Positions 13,596 to 24,100 of a DNA stretch of 64,000 bases are shown here, in pieces (the stretch's first letter is position 1; the number at the start of each line of letters is the position of its first letter). Under the pieces are notes generated by a model. That model saw only the letters and a list, made by a program, of their open reading frames with translations. It ran no database searches and had not been told where the DNA came from. The DNA comes from Steinernema hermaphroditum (Eukaryota > Nematoda > Chromadorea > Rhabditida > Steinernematidae): contig CM059622.1 in assembly GCA_030435675.1 (NCBI GenBank), positions 9,858,001 to 9,922,000 of the forward strand, written 5' to 3'. The position numbers and the translations under genes were made by a program.

Positions 13596-13656
13596 CCTTG
13601 ACTCTGAACGACCGCGACAATGAGGAGTGTACTTTGTAGCCATCGATGCGCACGCA

Positions 13657-13841
13657 TACGACAGTCTCGGGACTGGTGTAAACGGTGGCCGTGGCCGTGG
13701 CCACCGACGTGGGTGGCTGTGGCCGTGGCCACCGATGTGGGTGGTCCGCGTTGTAAACGGTGGCCGTGGACGTGGCCGCCGATGTGGGTGGTCCGCGGTG
13801 TAAACGGTGGCCGTGGCCGTGGTCACCGATGTGGCTGTGGC
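13657..13841. repeat. GGCCGTGGCC-rich low-complexity tract with an inverted copy at 15600-15672
   Basis: Degenerate repeats of GTGGCCGTGGCCAC with AAACGGTGGCC modules. The stretch 13657-13725 reappears in inverted orientation at about 15605-15672. It reads through as an artificial Pro/Arg/His-rich ORF on the minus strand next to the Nudix gene start. Confidence 0.75.
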
Positions 13842-14123
13842 GTTGTGATGTACATAGGAAAGAAGACAAAAAATTTATTGTTAAATGTATGTTCCGGCTA
13901 CCGAGCAGCGGAGAACAAAAGGGAGGTCGCGAAACATGAACTGCAGGGCTATGTAGGCCCAGATGGTTACTACACCAGTCTTTCCTGGAGACGTGCGTCT
14001 CTCGAGAGTTTGCCGCTGAAGTGGCGCTAAAGTTGCCGCTCGAAATAGCGGCACTGAAGAAACTGAAGGACGTATAGCTCATGAAGAGCGAACGTGCTAA
14101 CATGGACCATTGTAATTAATCTG

Positions 14124-14980
14124 TTAAAGGGACAGTGTCATCGTGAAAAAATTTTCTCAAATCTTTCTGAGAGTTCCACAACCCCTACCCAGTTTTTAAC
14201 GGCGAACATGATGGTGAAATCCGTTTCGCTGTAGGCCTGCAGGTTTTCGAGCTACAATCCTTCTACCGGAAGCTGGCATTTACTGGATTTTGTTTGGTCT
14301 TGGCACGAAATCCCTGATAAAATCGATTTGTCTACTGTAGCCATTTCTTGCAACATAGGCGTCTCGAACACTCTACATTTGAGTGTGCCGTTGGTACAGT
14401 GGTAGTGTGCTGCACTAGGAGACATCATGCCGAGGTTCGGTTCCCCGCCGAGCCTCAACTCTTTCTTCGACGTTTTAGGGCCGTTCTGAATTTCAACGAG
14501 CTTCCTCAAAATCCAGATTGCAATGTTGTCCGTGGAATATCCAGCTATTACTTGGGTTCTACTTTCAACTTTGCACATCTTGTTTTTTGCCCTCATAAGC
14601 ATGTCTGAATCTTGCAGAAATTCAGAACGGCTCTAAAACGTCGAAGAAAAAGTTGAAGCTCGGCGGGGAACCGAACCTTGGCATGATGTCTCCTAGCGCA
14701 ACACTACCACTGCACCAACCCCGCTCGAAGGTAGAGTGTTCGAGACGCTTATGTTGCAAGAAATGGCTACAGTAGACAAATCGAAATTATCAGGGATTTC
14801 GTGCCAAAAAGAAAAATCCAGTAAATGCCAGCTTCCGGTAGAAGGATTGTAGCTCGAAAACCTGCAGGCCTACAGCGAAACGGATTTCACCATCGTGTTC
14901 GCCGTCAAAAACAGGGTCGGGGTTGTGGAACTCTCAGAAAGATTTGAGAAAATTTTTTCACGATGACACTGTCCTTTTAA
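14124..14980. repeat. large inverted repeat (arms 14124-14494 and 14617-14980) with tRNA-like A and B boxes
   Basis: Two arms of about 365-370 bp are reverse complements with scattered mismatches around a 122-bp spacer. Each arm contains a pol III-like internal promoter: A box TGGTACAGTGG at 14392-14402 with B box GGTTCGGTTCC at 14434-14444 on plus, and A box TGGTGCAGTGG at 14707-14717 with B box at 14667-14677 on minus. The spacing (about 40 bp) matches tRNA genes, but no acceptor stem closes correctly, so these look tRNA-derived (SINE-like) rather than functional tRNAs. Confidence 0.85.
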
Positions 14981-15060
14981 CCGAGGAACATCGATTTGCT
15001 TGATAGAATTCTGGGATTCGCGTAATATCCCCGTCAAAAGTGTTCTACTTCAATCTCGAC

Positions 15061-15282
15061 ATGAGTAAAGATTGGGAGCTCGTACCGCACCAAAGCAACG
15101 GAGGCCACCACAGTTATCAGGTAGTGGAAAGCCGTAATGCTGTAGTCGGCATATCAACAGGAGTTGTTTCCGCGGTTGAAACAGCTGTAAACAGTGGAGA
15201 GCAGCACGGAAACGTCATCGCTAATATTGATCCCATCAGCATGCAAGCCGTGGAGTACTATGGAGGTGGCCCATCTGACTGA
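15061..15282 (+). CDS. hypothetical small ORF, followed in frame by more open sequence after a UGA
   Basis: A 73-codon ORF starts MSKDWELVPHQ and is rich in Val, Ser, Gly and Asn; no family is recognised. The same frame stays open after the TGA at 15280-15282 for more than 60 codons (through DEFGAPCASYSEEQ and a basic Lys/Arg/Glu stretch near 15440-15480). It could be a truncated gene, a pseudogene, an exon with unseen splicing, or stop read-through. The repeat-rich setting argues for caution. Confidence 0.3.
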   Translation: MSKDWELVPHQSNGGHHSYQVVESRNAVVGISTGVVSAVETAVNSGEQHGNVIANIDPISMQAVEYYGGGPSD

Positions 15283-15812
15283 CCGGACAGAGACGACGAG
15301 TTTGGTGCGCCCTGTGCGTCGTACAGTGAAGAACAGCCGTTTCGAGTGCCCATGTCACCGTCAGATGTTATTGGGACCTCAGACGATAACATATTACGAG
15401 TTCAAAGGAGTTTTCTAACCACATGTCTGGCAAAAATTTATCAAGAAGAAACGCGTAGAAAAGAAAAGCGTAAGAAGCAGTATGAGTCATTCACCAGCAT
15501 ATGGCCCTCCCTTTGTTTCGTCAATTATATTTTCCGTTTTCACTGTCTTCTCCGTCACCGTCACACTAGAGTGGCCGCAGAACCGCTTACTTCACAACAC
15601 CCACGGCCACAGCCACACACATCGGTGGCCACGGCCACGGCCACCGTTTACACCGGTCCACAGTCTCGTCTACTTTGAGATTGCAGCAGATAGCAGCGAA
15701 CGCTTTGAGTTTACGCCTGACACAGTAATGAACAACACCCAGTGATTTAGAAACATAAAATAATCGCTACATCGATTACAATTAAGTAATCCAAATTACT
15801 TTTACGTATCTA

Positions 15813-17369
15813 TTATCTTCGCTCTATACGCTTCTTGAGTTCGCCACAAGCGAGTTTAACTTGAGCTTGGGTCTCTTCATAAGTCCAAAGGGAGCAGAAA
15901 ACGACGTTGCTCTCAGCAATTCGACTCTGGTTGGAAATCTGACTTTCGATTCTCGCGATTGCCTAAACGAAGAATTCGAGCATTCATAGTGAGCCGCGGA
16001 GAACCCACTTGCTCCTCGCTCAGTCCATTTCGATCTTTTAACCTCTTGATCATTTCATCTTTCGGAACAAATACAGTCCAAACCTCATCTAGCGTGTTCT
16101 GCCACCCGGCTTCTATGAGGGCCGCTGCTTCGACGAAGACGACCTTCGACTGGGATGCGGCAACAATCCTCAGAACTTCCGATTTGACAACAGGCCATAC
16201 GAGGTTACTCAACTTGTCCAGTTCCTCCTAAAAGCTCACTGTGGTTGTATAGATGATTTTGCGCTCACATACTCGATTCCCGAAAACGTGGGCGCTAAGA
16301 CGTGTGCGATCGACCGTCCCATCTTTCACAAAGAGTTTTCCGAAGACTTCTTCGATCTTTGCCACGAGGTCGGGACGACTTTCGTAGAGTCCATGTGCAA
16401 GCTTATCACAGTCAATGACTTCATAATTCAGCGTTGCCAGGAATTTGCCGATGTTGCTCTTTCCAGAAGCGATTCCGCCGGTGAGTCCAATCAAATACAC
16501 TCCTTCAACGTTGCGTTGCTCTCTCGGCTCCCGCAAAAGGGTTCCCAGAAGTTCACGTCGCCGAGTTGAAGAGCTGAGTTTCGATTCTTCAAGAACTTCG
16601 TCTTTACCCTCCACGAGAGTGATGACTTCGATATCGAGCGTGGAGAGACCGCGTTCTTCGCGCTTCCTGTTGACAGCTTCTCCACCCGATCTCGTCTCCT
16701 CGCTGACGACAATGCACTGCAGATCAGGATCAACGATCGAGGGGCCGAACGGATCGGTGATGGCTTCGGCACGACACTCAACATCGACCCCAACATCTCT
16801 GATGAACTCTTTGACTGCTTTAGCCCTCAGTTCGTATGGCTGTATGAGTTCAAAGAGCTTCTTCTCTGAAAAAATACCAGTTGTCACTCTGATTATGAAC
16901 ATAAAATCACTCTGAATCATTACTCCATCGGTGATTCCACATGTGACGTATTTGTTTGCCTTCCTGACGGCGCTCGACAGAAGCACTTTGTGGCCGTTGT
17001 GGAGCTGATCAAACGTTCCGCCCAACACCACTGCGTCATAGGCCTTCTGGTGCGGCAACCACTGTAGTCCTTCCTCCTGTTCGGCGTCTAAAAAAATCTT
17101 CACACAAATAAGTGGAATCCATTCCTACCTTGCTCACTGAAGACTCTTTGCACAGGCCGCTTCGCTTTCGAGTCGAGAAGAACCCGGACATCGAGTTTCC
17201 CACAGGCTTTAGTCGCCTCTAGGTAAATCTTCCCAAGCGAGCTGTCAAGGTCCAGAGGAGGCTCAACGTGCACGTAAAGACGCTTCTTGACCAGCGGGGC
17301 CACTGACGTGAGCTGAGTCGGAAGCCTCGCCAGCGAACGGACCACCAGAAGACCTACGTCGACGCTCAT
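15813..17369 (-). CDS. COASY: COASY: bifunctional phosphopantetheine adenylyltransferase / dephospho-CoA kinase
   Basis: Catalyses the last two steps of coenzyme A synthesis. Exons (minus): 17129-17369, 16911-17087, 16273-16865, 16009-16227, 15813-15962; total 1380 bp, 459 aa, introns 41-46 bp, all frames consistent. The N-terminal PPAT domain has GGTFDQLHNGHKVLLSSA with the nucleotidyltransferase HxGH motif, and DPDLQCIVVSEET. The C-terminal kinase domain has the P-loop GLTGGIASGKS, then IDCDKLAHGLYE, VFGN and EAAALIEAGWQN. The animal fusion architecture is complete. The start at 17369 follows a TTTCAG acceptor and gives MSVDVGLLVVRSLARL. Its stop is 2.2 kb upstream of the same-strand gene for the CoA-degrading Nudix enzyme. 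Confidence 0.96.
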
Positions 17370-17778
17370 GTTGTGCTCGGTCTGAAAGCAGCTGCATTAA
17401 AACGAAATAGGCGGCATCACCACACCTTCAGATCCATTGCCCGACTCGCGTTCGCCGTCTGTCGCCGGACACTGACTACAGAAAGTGTTAACACAAGCGG
17501 CACCGCCGCGATGTGTTCAAGGTTACGCGGCGATTATCAAGGAACGTGATCTCGAGGCCGCAACATCCCTTTTTCATGAATAAAACATCAGAAGAACCGA
17601 GATTTATTCGTAAATTTAAAGCAATTCCGAGAGTTCTTAGGCAGAAGCAATTGAGATTAAGTGACGACAGTGGAATTCGTAAAGTATGGCAACGATAACC
17701 CCTAGAGAAACAGTGAAAATAAATAGGCAAGTTGGAAATACTGATGGAAATAAGACTCTTCAACAAACAGTAAGCTTT
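17370..17778. other. intergenic, no gene seen
   Basis: 409 bp between two minus-strand genes. Small ORFs on both strands look random. The tail of the SH2 gene and the promoter or leader of COASY must lie here. Confidence 0.6.
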
Positions 17779-18499
17779 TCATACAGTAAACCGGTTCACG
17801 AGGACAGGCGACCGAAGCTGAATATGTTCGGCGCCTCTGATTGGCAGCGTGTGCGAAGAATGCGAATAGTAGCGGATGACGCTCCTCACAGAAGAAAACG
17901 AGGGTCCTTCGCCCAGAATCCATCGGTTGTCGCGCTCCTCCAACTTGATGTGCAGAACAACGCCTGAAACACGCATGAACACATGCACGGTACTTCCTGA
18001 ACAAACCCTGGGCGCTCTTCAGCGAAAGAGCCATATTCCCTTCAGGGCGCTTCCGAAGCAGAAAACAGCCACATTCCGTGTCCCGGAGGAGGTTCTCGGC
18101 GGCCGCGCGATCTACGCTCTCGCTGTGAATAAGGCTATCGCGGTCAAATGAGGTATGGGTGGTGCGTATTCGGTGGCGATGGGAAGAAGAAGGTAGGAGG
18201 CCGTTATCCCGAGAACTACCGAAGTAAGTCGAAGGTTTCGACCCAAGGATGGAAGTTTCGACGTGTGGGGCAGGCCTGGGCCGGGCGGTGAGCGACTGTC
18301 GGGAGGCATGGGTCTTCGAAAGACGATGCTCGGTTAGATCGCCGTTGTGGAGCTGGAAAACGCCGCCGCTTCGAGGAGCGGACGTCGGGGACGGGGAATC
18401 TCCACCGAGAGAGATCGATCCGGCAGCGGAATGAGGACGTTGGCCAGGATATCGGGTCTTTTTGTACTCCCAGGGAATGTCATAATGCTCCTCTTCCAT
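17779..18499 (-). CDS. SH2-domain adaptor protein (SHB/SHF-like layout)
   Basis: Predicted phosphotyrosine-binding signalling adaptor. Exons (minus) 18007-18499 and 17779-17963 with a 43-bp intron give 225 aa. The N-terminus has YDIPWEYKK and a Ser/Pro/Arg-rich disordered region of about 110 residues. The SH2 domain fills the C-terminus: RAAAENLLRDTE, CGCFLLRKRPEGNMALS with the phosphotyrosine-binding arginine in FLLR, VVLHIKLEE, SVRSVIRYYS and a closing RSPVLVN. No kinase or SH3 domain is present. Placement near the SHB/SHF adaptors is inferred from the N-terminal motif and C-terminal SH2 and is not certain. The ATG at 18499 follows a TTTCAG acceptor at about 18538. Confidence 0.8.
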
Positions 18500-18607
18500 G
18501 TTCGCACTGAGCTACTGGAGGCACAACAGCCACATTTACCTGAAAGGAAAGAGCAATGCCAGAAGTGAGACGCGCGGCCCCCAACTCATTCGGCGACAAT
18601 ATATTGG

Positions 18608-18835
18608 CTAGTTATGCAATATTATAACGAGTGGTCCTCCAGCGGCCACATTGTTTTGAGGTCTGACCGGCAATGTGTACTCCGTGTGACGCTCAAATTT
18701 GCATAAAGCCAACACTAGACAGCTGATGAGCACATAGTACCCGATTAAGATCAGGCAATTCACTGTGAGACCACTGGGGACATTCGTGCTCGGCGAGATC
18801 GGTTGCGCCCTCGTGTTCCGAATCCTCCATGGCAC
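18608..18835 (-). CDS. possible small single-pass membrane protein
   Basis: Open frame of about 70 codons with one convincing hydrophobic segment (NCLILIGYYVLISCLVLALC) followed by a polar tail ending LVIILHN. There is no ATG at its start; the nearest ATG (18830) is in another frame, so a start exon or frameshift would be needed. No family is recognised. It may be chance. Confidence 0.22.
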   Translation of the reverse strand: MPWRIRNTRAQPISPSTNVPSGLTVNCLILIGYYVLISCLVLALCKFERHTEYTLPVRPQNNVAAGGPLVIILHN

Positions 18836-20085
18836 CTTTTGCGCCGACGCCGACGGTCTCCGCTGTCGTTCCCGTTAGAAACGGGCTTCCCTTCCTCGAC
18901 GAGTGTCTCCATTCGCTCCTAGAACAGGAAACTGTTCCTGATGTAATTTTTGAGGTATTATCTGTTTCGTTCGTTTTCTGTTTATCTGATGTTTACATGC
19001 TTAGGTTTGCGTTTACGACGATGGAAGCTGGGACGGGACGAATGAAGCTATTCAGTCTTGGAAGAGGAAGTTTTGCGAACGATCGATTCCGTTCAAATCG
19101 GCCCGAGGCGAAAACTCTCAGGGTTTGCTACTTCGTTCTGTACACATGAATTCACGATTTTCCAGGTGTTGGCTACGCCAAAAACCGAGCTGTCGGTTTA
19201 AGTTCTGGTCACTTTCTGTGCTTTTGTGATGCTGACGACGTTTCTTTCCGGAACCGAATACAGACCCAAGTTGATCGTATTCTATCTGCTGCACAACCAG
19301 AGCTTACAATATGCGGATCAAACTTTGTCCGCAATGATGACAGGGCCACTGTCCGGTATACCAAGTGGGCCAATGAACTGCTGCATTCCCAACTTCTGAC
19401 TCAACGCTTTACATCCCATGGTCCCACTGTAGTTGCTCCTACGTGGTTTCTCTCGCGATCTCTTTACAATGCAGTCGGTGGATTCAACGAGGCACATCGC
19501 GTGGGACATCCAGAAGATCTAGAATTTTTCTTCGAAGCTGTGAAAATAGGTTCAGATGTTGTGAAGGTGAATGCGATGCTGTGGTCGGTTTTAATGTCAT
19601 ATTACTTTAGGTTGCGGAGTGTCTCGTGATGTATCGGTACCATCCCAATTGTGCAACATTTTCCGTTGACGAAAGGACCATCTGGCATATGCGAGTACGG
19701 TATTTAGAAGACACGATTCTAATGGGTTGGACAACGCTGACAATCTGGAGTGCTGGCAAACAAGGGAAGAAGTTGTACAAAAGCCTGTCATCCGAAAATC
19801 AACGGAAAGTTGTTGCTCTATGTGATGTGGACGTATCGAAGATTCTCCATGGAAAATACGAGGTGTACGACGAAAAGGAGCGAAAGATTACGCATTCCGT
19901 CCCTGTCATCTCACACGAGTAGTGGAACCGTTCCTACGATTTGTGTGAAGTTACTTTTGTATTTTAGAGATGCACAACCACCTGTGATTATCTGTGTGAA
20001 GCTGGATTTGACAAATGGAGAATTCGAACGCATTTTAGCGCGGAAACAGTGGATCGAAGGCGTTGACTATTTCCACTTTAGTTGA
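18829..20085 (+). CDS. B3GNTL1: B3GNTL1-type family 2 glycosyltransferase
   Basis: Predicted GT-A fold N-acetylglucosaminyltransferase-like enzyme (the substrate of this family is not firmly known). Exons 18829-18954, 19005-19122, 19166-19566, 19611-19918, 19968-20085; total 1071 bp, 356 aa, phases consistent. Visible are SAVVPVRNGLPFLDECLHSL, VYDDGSWDGT, RGENSQGVGYAKNRAV, CFCDADD (the DXD-type metal and nucleotide site), LLTQRFTSHGPTVVAPTWF, GHPEDLEFFFE, MYRYHPNCAT, TIWSAGKQGKKLYKSL and VALCDVD, ending DYFHFS. This matches vertebrate B3GNTL1 nearly end to end. No signal peptide or transmembrane anchor is seen. It is followed 74 bp later by the TFIIIC subunit gene. Confidence 0.93.
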
Positions 20086-20140
20086 TCTGTTCAATTATCG
20101 CGTTTCGTCCGTGTTGTTAAAGGATTGTTGTTTCATGATG

Positions 20141-20159
20141 TGAGGTTTTTTCCAGATAA
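20141..20159 (+). promoter_or_regulatory. probable trans-splice acceptor between operon genes
   Basis: A T-rich tract ending TTCCAG at 20155 lies 4 bp before the ATG at 20160 and 70 bp after the upstream stop. There is no room for an independent promoter, so polycistronic transcription with spliced-leader addition is likely. Confidence 0.6.
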
Positions 20160-20656
20160 ATGTCTTCCAACAGTCATTCAATGGCGTCCACTTCCAACGA
20201 CGTCGAAATGGTAGGAACGGACGAAAGCGACGACGAAAGCTATGAAGAAGTGACAATGATTATGCAGCTTGATGGCGTTCTCGACACCAGCATTGTCCGA
20301 GAGAATGTTCGAACAGGGCAGTGCACTGTTCGCAGGACTGGCACTGCGCAGCCCGTGGTCCAAATAGGGAAATCTCTTTACTCTGCCGAATGGGTAAGGT
20401 CTGCGAGTTTCTCCTCGATACTGTTCTCATTCTTTAGGTTCAGACGATGGGAACAGATTTGATCTTGAAGACAAACGAACAGCAGCAGTTAGAACTTGTA
20501 TCGGTGAGCGGAGCGCGGATGAACGCCGAGAAAGCTCTAGCCTCAGCGTCTTCGAAGGACAAGGCTCCGAGCACGCAAAAGGAAGGCGCTAAAACGTCGA
20601 AATCCACGAAAGGAACGAAAATGGAGCAGGAGAAAGCTCATACAGATGTTTCTTAA
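20160..20656 (+). CDS. GTF3C6-like subunit of RNA polymerase III factor TFIIIC (tau55 domain)
   Basis: Predicted small TFIIIC subunit. Exons 20160-20393 and 20438-20656 with a 44-bp phase-0 intron give 150 aa. The order is an acidic/Ser-rich N-terminus, then the TFIIIC subunit-6 core: MQLDGVLDTSIV, CTVRRTGTAQPVVQIGKSLY, AEWVQTMGTDLILK, and a Lys/Ser-rich tail. The pattern G-x-x-D, then a pair of strands with P-V-V-Q-I, then G-T-D-L-I is that of the human GTF3C6 domain. The match is short, so the family call is likely but not certain. It is the second gene of a probable operon. Confidence 0.7.
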
Positions 20657-21169
20657 CCAAGTCCAAATCATTGTTTCTGTTAACCATAAAGCGTTGTCAA
20701 GCGAACTTGTCAGAATGTGGTAGGCGAGCTTGCTAGAGAAGAACCACCGTCTGGTGAATTTCGTGCTGGGAGACATGAATGATAAGCAACACGGACGACG
20801 GCCATGAAGAGGAATGCGGTGGGCTTTATGGCAAGAGTTCTGAGCAGCGGATCTTCGTGTGCAGCTCATACTTATAATCTGACCTGTGGGACGTTCTTAG
20901 TTTGCCGTCGCCATATCGGTGTTCGCCTTCGCTAATTTGCTTTAGCGCGGTTGCCTTAGTGATTTCTCTCTCGCTGGACTCTTGTTTTTTACTTCCCTTG
21001 CTCTGTTTCAATGTGTTTTTCAGGTATATGACTTCAATCGTTTTCGAGTTCTTCTCCCGACCGAACTACTAGTCAGGTCCTTCTAAGATTCGAGTTTGGA
21101 CGGCCGGACGACCTTTCGCTTCGGAAAGAACGCGGCAACGGCCGACATCGACGTCACGACGGAGCCAGA
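20657..21169. other. intergenic, no gene seen
   Basis: About 510 bp between two same-strand genes, with a likely 3' UTR to about 20700 and then the presumed met-1 promoter and leader. Nothing else is recognised. Confidence 0.6.
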
Positions 21170-24100
21170 ATGAACACAGATGACTCGCGAGTTGAATCAG
21201 TAAGTCTCATTTCCGTGGAGCACTTCGTCTGGAGCGGTCGTGTTGTATTCCTTGTGCGACGTGTGAACTTATCGAACTTGCGTTCCCAGCTTTCCTTTGT
21301 TCTGCAATTTGCATCGCTTCCATTCTTGCACAGCATTGCCATTTGCATTTGTGAGTAATTTTAGGAGGTAGAGGATTCCCCATCGCCTGAAGCTTCACCG
21401 GACATTGAACGCGAATTTTCCGTAGGTAGGTCGCCTCCATCCGCTGCTGAGCCACTTGCGATGGCACGGTCGACTAGTCGAAAGTCGCTGAAGCGGGCGA
21501 AGCCTGCTTCACAAGAGAAAAAGAACGCAAAGAAGGCGAAGGTGGAGCCAGTTGTCCCGTCGCCCCCGCAGAGCGAATCGCCTCCCTCGTTGACATCTGA
21601 GCCGTCGTCTTCCCAGAAGGCCGATTCGAGGACGCCTGAGAGTCAGCTGAACGGGGTGCAGCCGAAGCTACCCGACTTCGTGATAGTCGACAGTTTGCTG
21701 ATTCACGAAGACACCTATGCCGGGGAAAAGTCTATTCCGTGCTTTTGCAAGCTACCTGAGAAGATTCCAGAGAATTACAAAGGCTGCGGCGACACATGCG
21801 TTAATAGGGCAAGTAAGTTCGAATGTGGCAGTAGATGTCCAGCTGGGCAGTATTGTTCCAACAAGAAGTTCCAAAAGGTGCGTTGTTTGCGACTGTGCCC
21901 ACTATATCCACGTAATTTTCTAGAAGGCATATGCTCCTGTGGAGGCGTTCTATTGCGGACCTCAGAAGGGCTGGGGTGTAAGAGCCACAGACAACATCGA
22001 CGAGTGAGTTTTTGCGTATTTGAAAAGCTTATGCTTTTGTGTCGTTGTAGAGGTGATTTCATCACAGAGTACGTGGGTGAACTCATCGGACAGCTCGAAT
22101 ACTACCGACGCCGATGGATGTACGCACAGGATCCTAACCATCGCCACCACTACTTTATGTCAGCGTCTGTCGGAGATGTCATTGACGCAACGAAATACGG
22201 CAGTATCTCTCGTTTCATAAACCACTCATGCAACCCTAACTGCAAAACTGACAAGTGGATGGTCAAGCGGCGCTGTAGGATCGGATTTTTCGCAACGAGG
22301 TCTATCAAAAAGGGAGAAGAGATTGTTTTCAATTACCAGTTCAGATCTGCCGGGTAAGTGAATAATTAGAAATTGTAACCAAGTTGTGTTGTTCCTTCAG
22401 TGAGCCTCAAAAATGTTACTGTGGCGCTCCACAGTGCCAAGGATACATCGGGGTTCAACAAGCTCCACGAGTTGAAAAAGAACCATCTGATGATGAGTCT
22501 GATATCGACTTCGCTGAATTAGAACCAACAAAAATTGTGGAGGGCTTGTCCACGCCATCTGAGGAGGAGAAACCAAAGAAAAGGGTGGTGAAGAAGACGA
22601 AGAAGGAGTTGAACAAGCGCAGGTCAGCACGCAAAGCTCAGAATCAGCCCACGATCGAGATGGTGACAGCTGAAGAGCTGGACGAGTTCACAGAGAGCGG
22701 ATGCCGACTTCGCAACGCCGAGCACGTCATCGCTGCAGTCAAGCTGATGCTTCGCCTTGAGGGAACCGATGATAGAATACGGTTCCTAGATGCTATTCTC
22801 GTAAACAACAACGAAGCATCGAATCTGTGGCGTTTATTTATCGAGAACGAGATCTGCTCTATCTTATCCTACTGGTTCCACCCAGATGTGGTCAACGATT
22901 CTGGAGAGTACCTTCTGAAACTCAGTACATTCGCTTCATGGCTCCCATTGGCAGAACAGAAACAAGTGAGAGACAGTGGGCTGCTCGAAAAAGTGGCCAA
23001 GGTTCTCCATGGCCCCGAGGAAGCGGTGATTCAAGATGTTCTCGACAGTTTGCTTGAGGAACTCTGCGGAGATAGCGCGCGCTCAATAACTCGCCAAGCC
23101 AGGCTGAAGACCGAGCAGCTACTGGAGAAGTGGTCTAATCTGAAGGTGTTCAACAGAATACCAAAGAAAGGGCGTGTGGAAGCTCCAACTATGGAAGGAC
23201 ACTCGGAAGGTCGGCCACAGTACGAAATGAAAAGTATTTTGCGTCCATCTTACTCTTCCAACGATCCCAGTCGTACTTCCGAAGACGGTAAGATCGTATT
23301 TTCGGACTGCCTACCGGCGTGGTTTCAGTTTCTCAGCAAAGGGTCTCAACCCTGCGTTATCCCGACGGTTATCACCGACAGCGTCCATGGATGCAACACA
23401 CTAGTAGCAACAACAACGATTCGCCTTCCGATGACGCCACCAGCGACGACGATGACGATAGTCCCACAATTCGCTCGGTTGTAGGCAATGTGAACACGCC
23501 GACGCTGAACCTCCAGATACCTTTCCACCCGCCACGGTTGTACAACAGGACGTACAACAGAATACCATTCCGAGACGCGAAGAACGGGCAACCAGATAGT
23601 GTTAAGGAACATGGTGAAGACCCGGCTCAAAATCCATCTGCGGTCGGTCCACGTACTCCGAACAATGATCCTCCAAATCACGAATCTCCACAAGCTGGAG
23701 AGATCGAGCTTTCACGATTTTCGCGAAGGTCACGATTTTCACGATTTTCGGACTGCTCTGTAAAACAAAATGATGTAAGAGACTGGAGATACCCTTCACC
23801 AGTTCATGATGTCTTTTAAGCAAATGGTACCTCCCCCCATGCTAATCACTCCGTTAGCACTCGGGACAGGTCCGATTTCGGCTCCTGTCTCGTCCTCCAG
23901 CACGTCATCGCCTTCGGTCAGCACCGTTACACAAGAGCTTTCAGCGGATGTGAAGCCTTCGATATCTGAAACTACTGACCCTTCCTGGACAGCCCCAACA
24001 ACGCACGCGGCCGTTTCAGCGCAGCCTCCGATTCGTATGGCGTTTCCGCCACCGTCTATGATGCATTTCATACCACCTCCAAATTTAGAACAAGCTCGCC

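Noticed and set aside
13596..13826. N-terminal extension of the Nudix protein (Pro/Arg/His-rich)
   Set aside because: It is the translation of the GGCCGTGGCC low-complexity repeat, and plausible ATG codons exist downstream of it.
14385..14457. Functional tRNA gene at the A/B boxes
   Set aside because: Acceptor stem halves do not pair and the T stem has a mismatch; the sequence is tRNA-derived at most.
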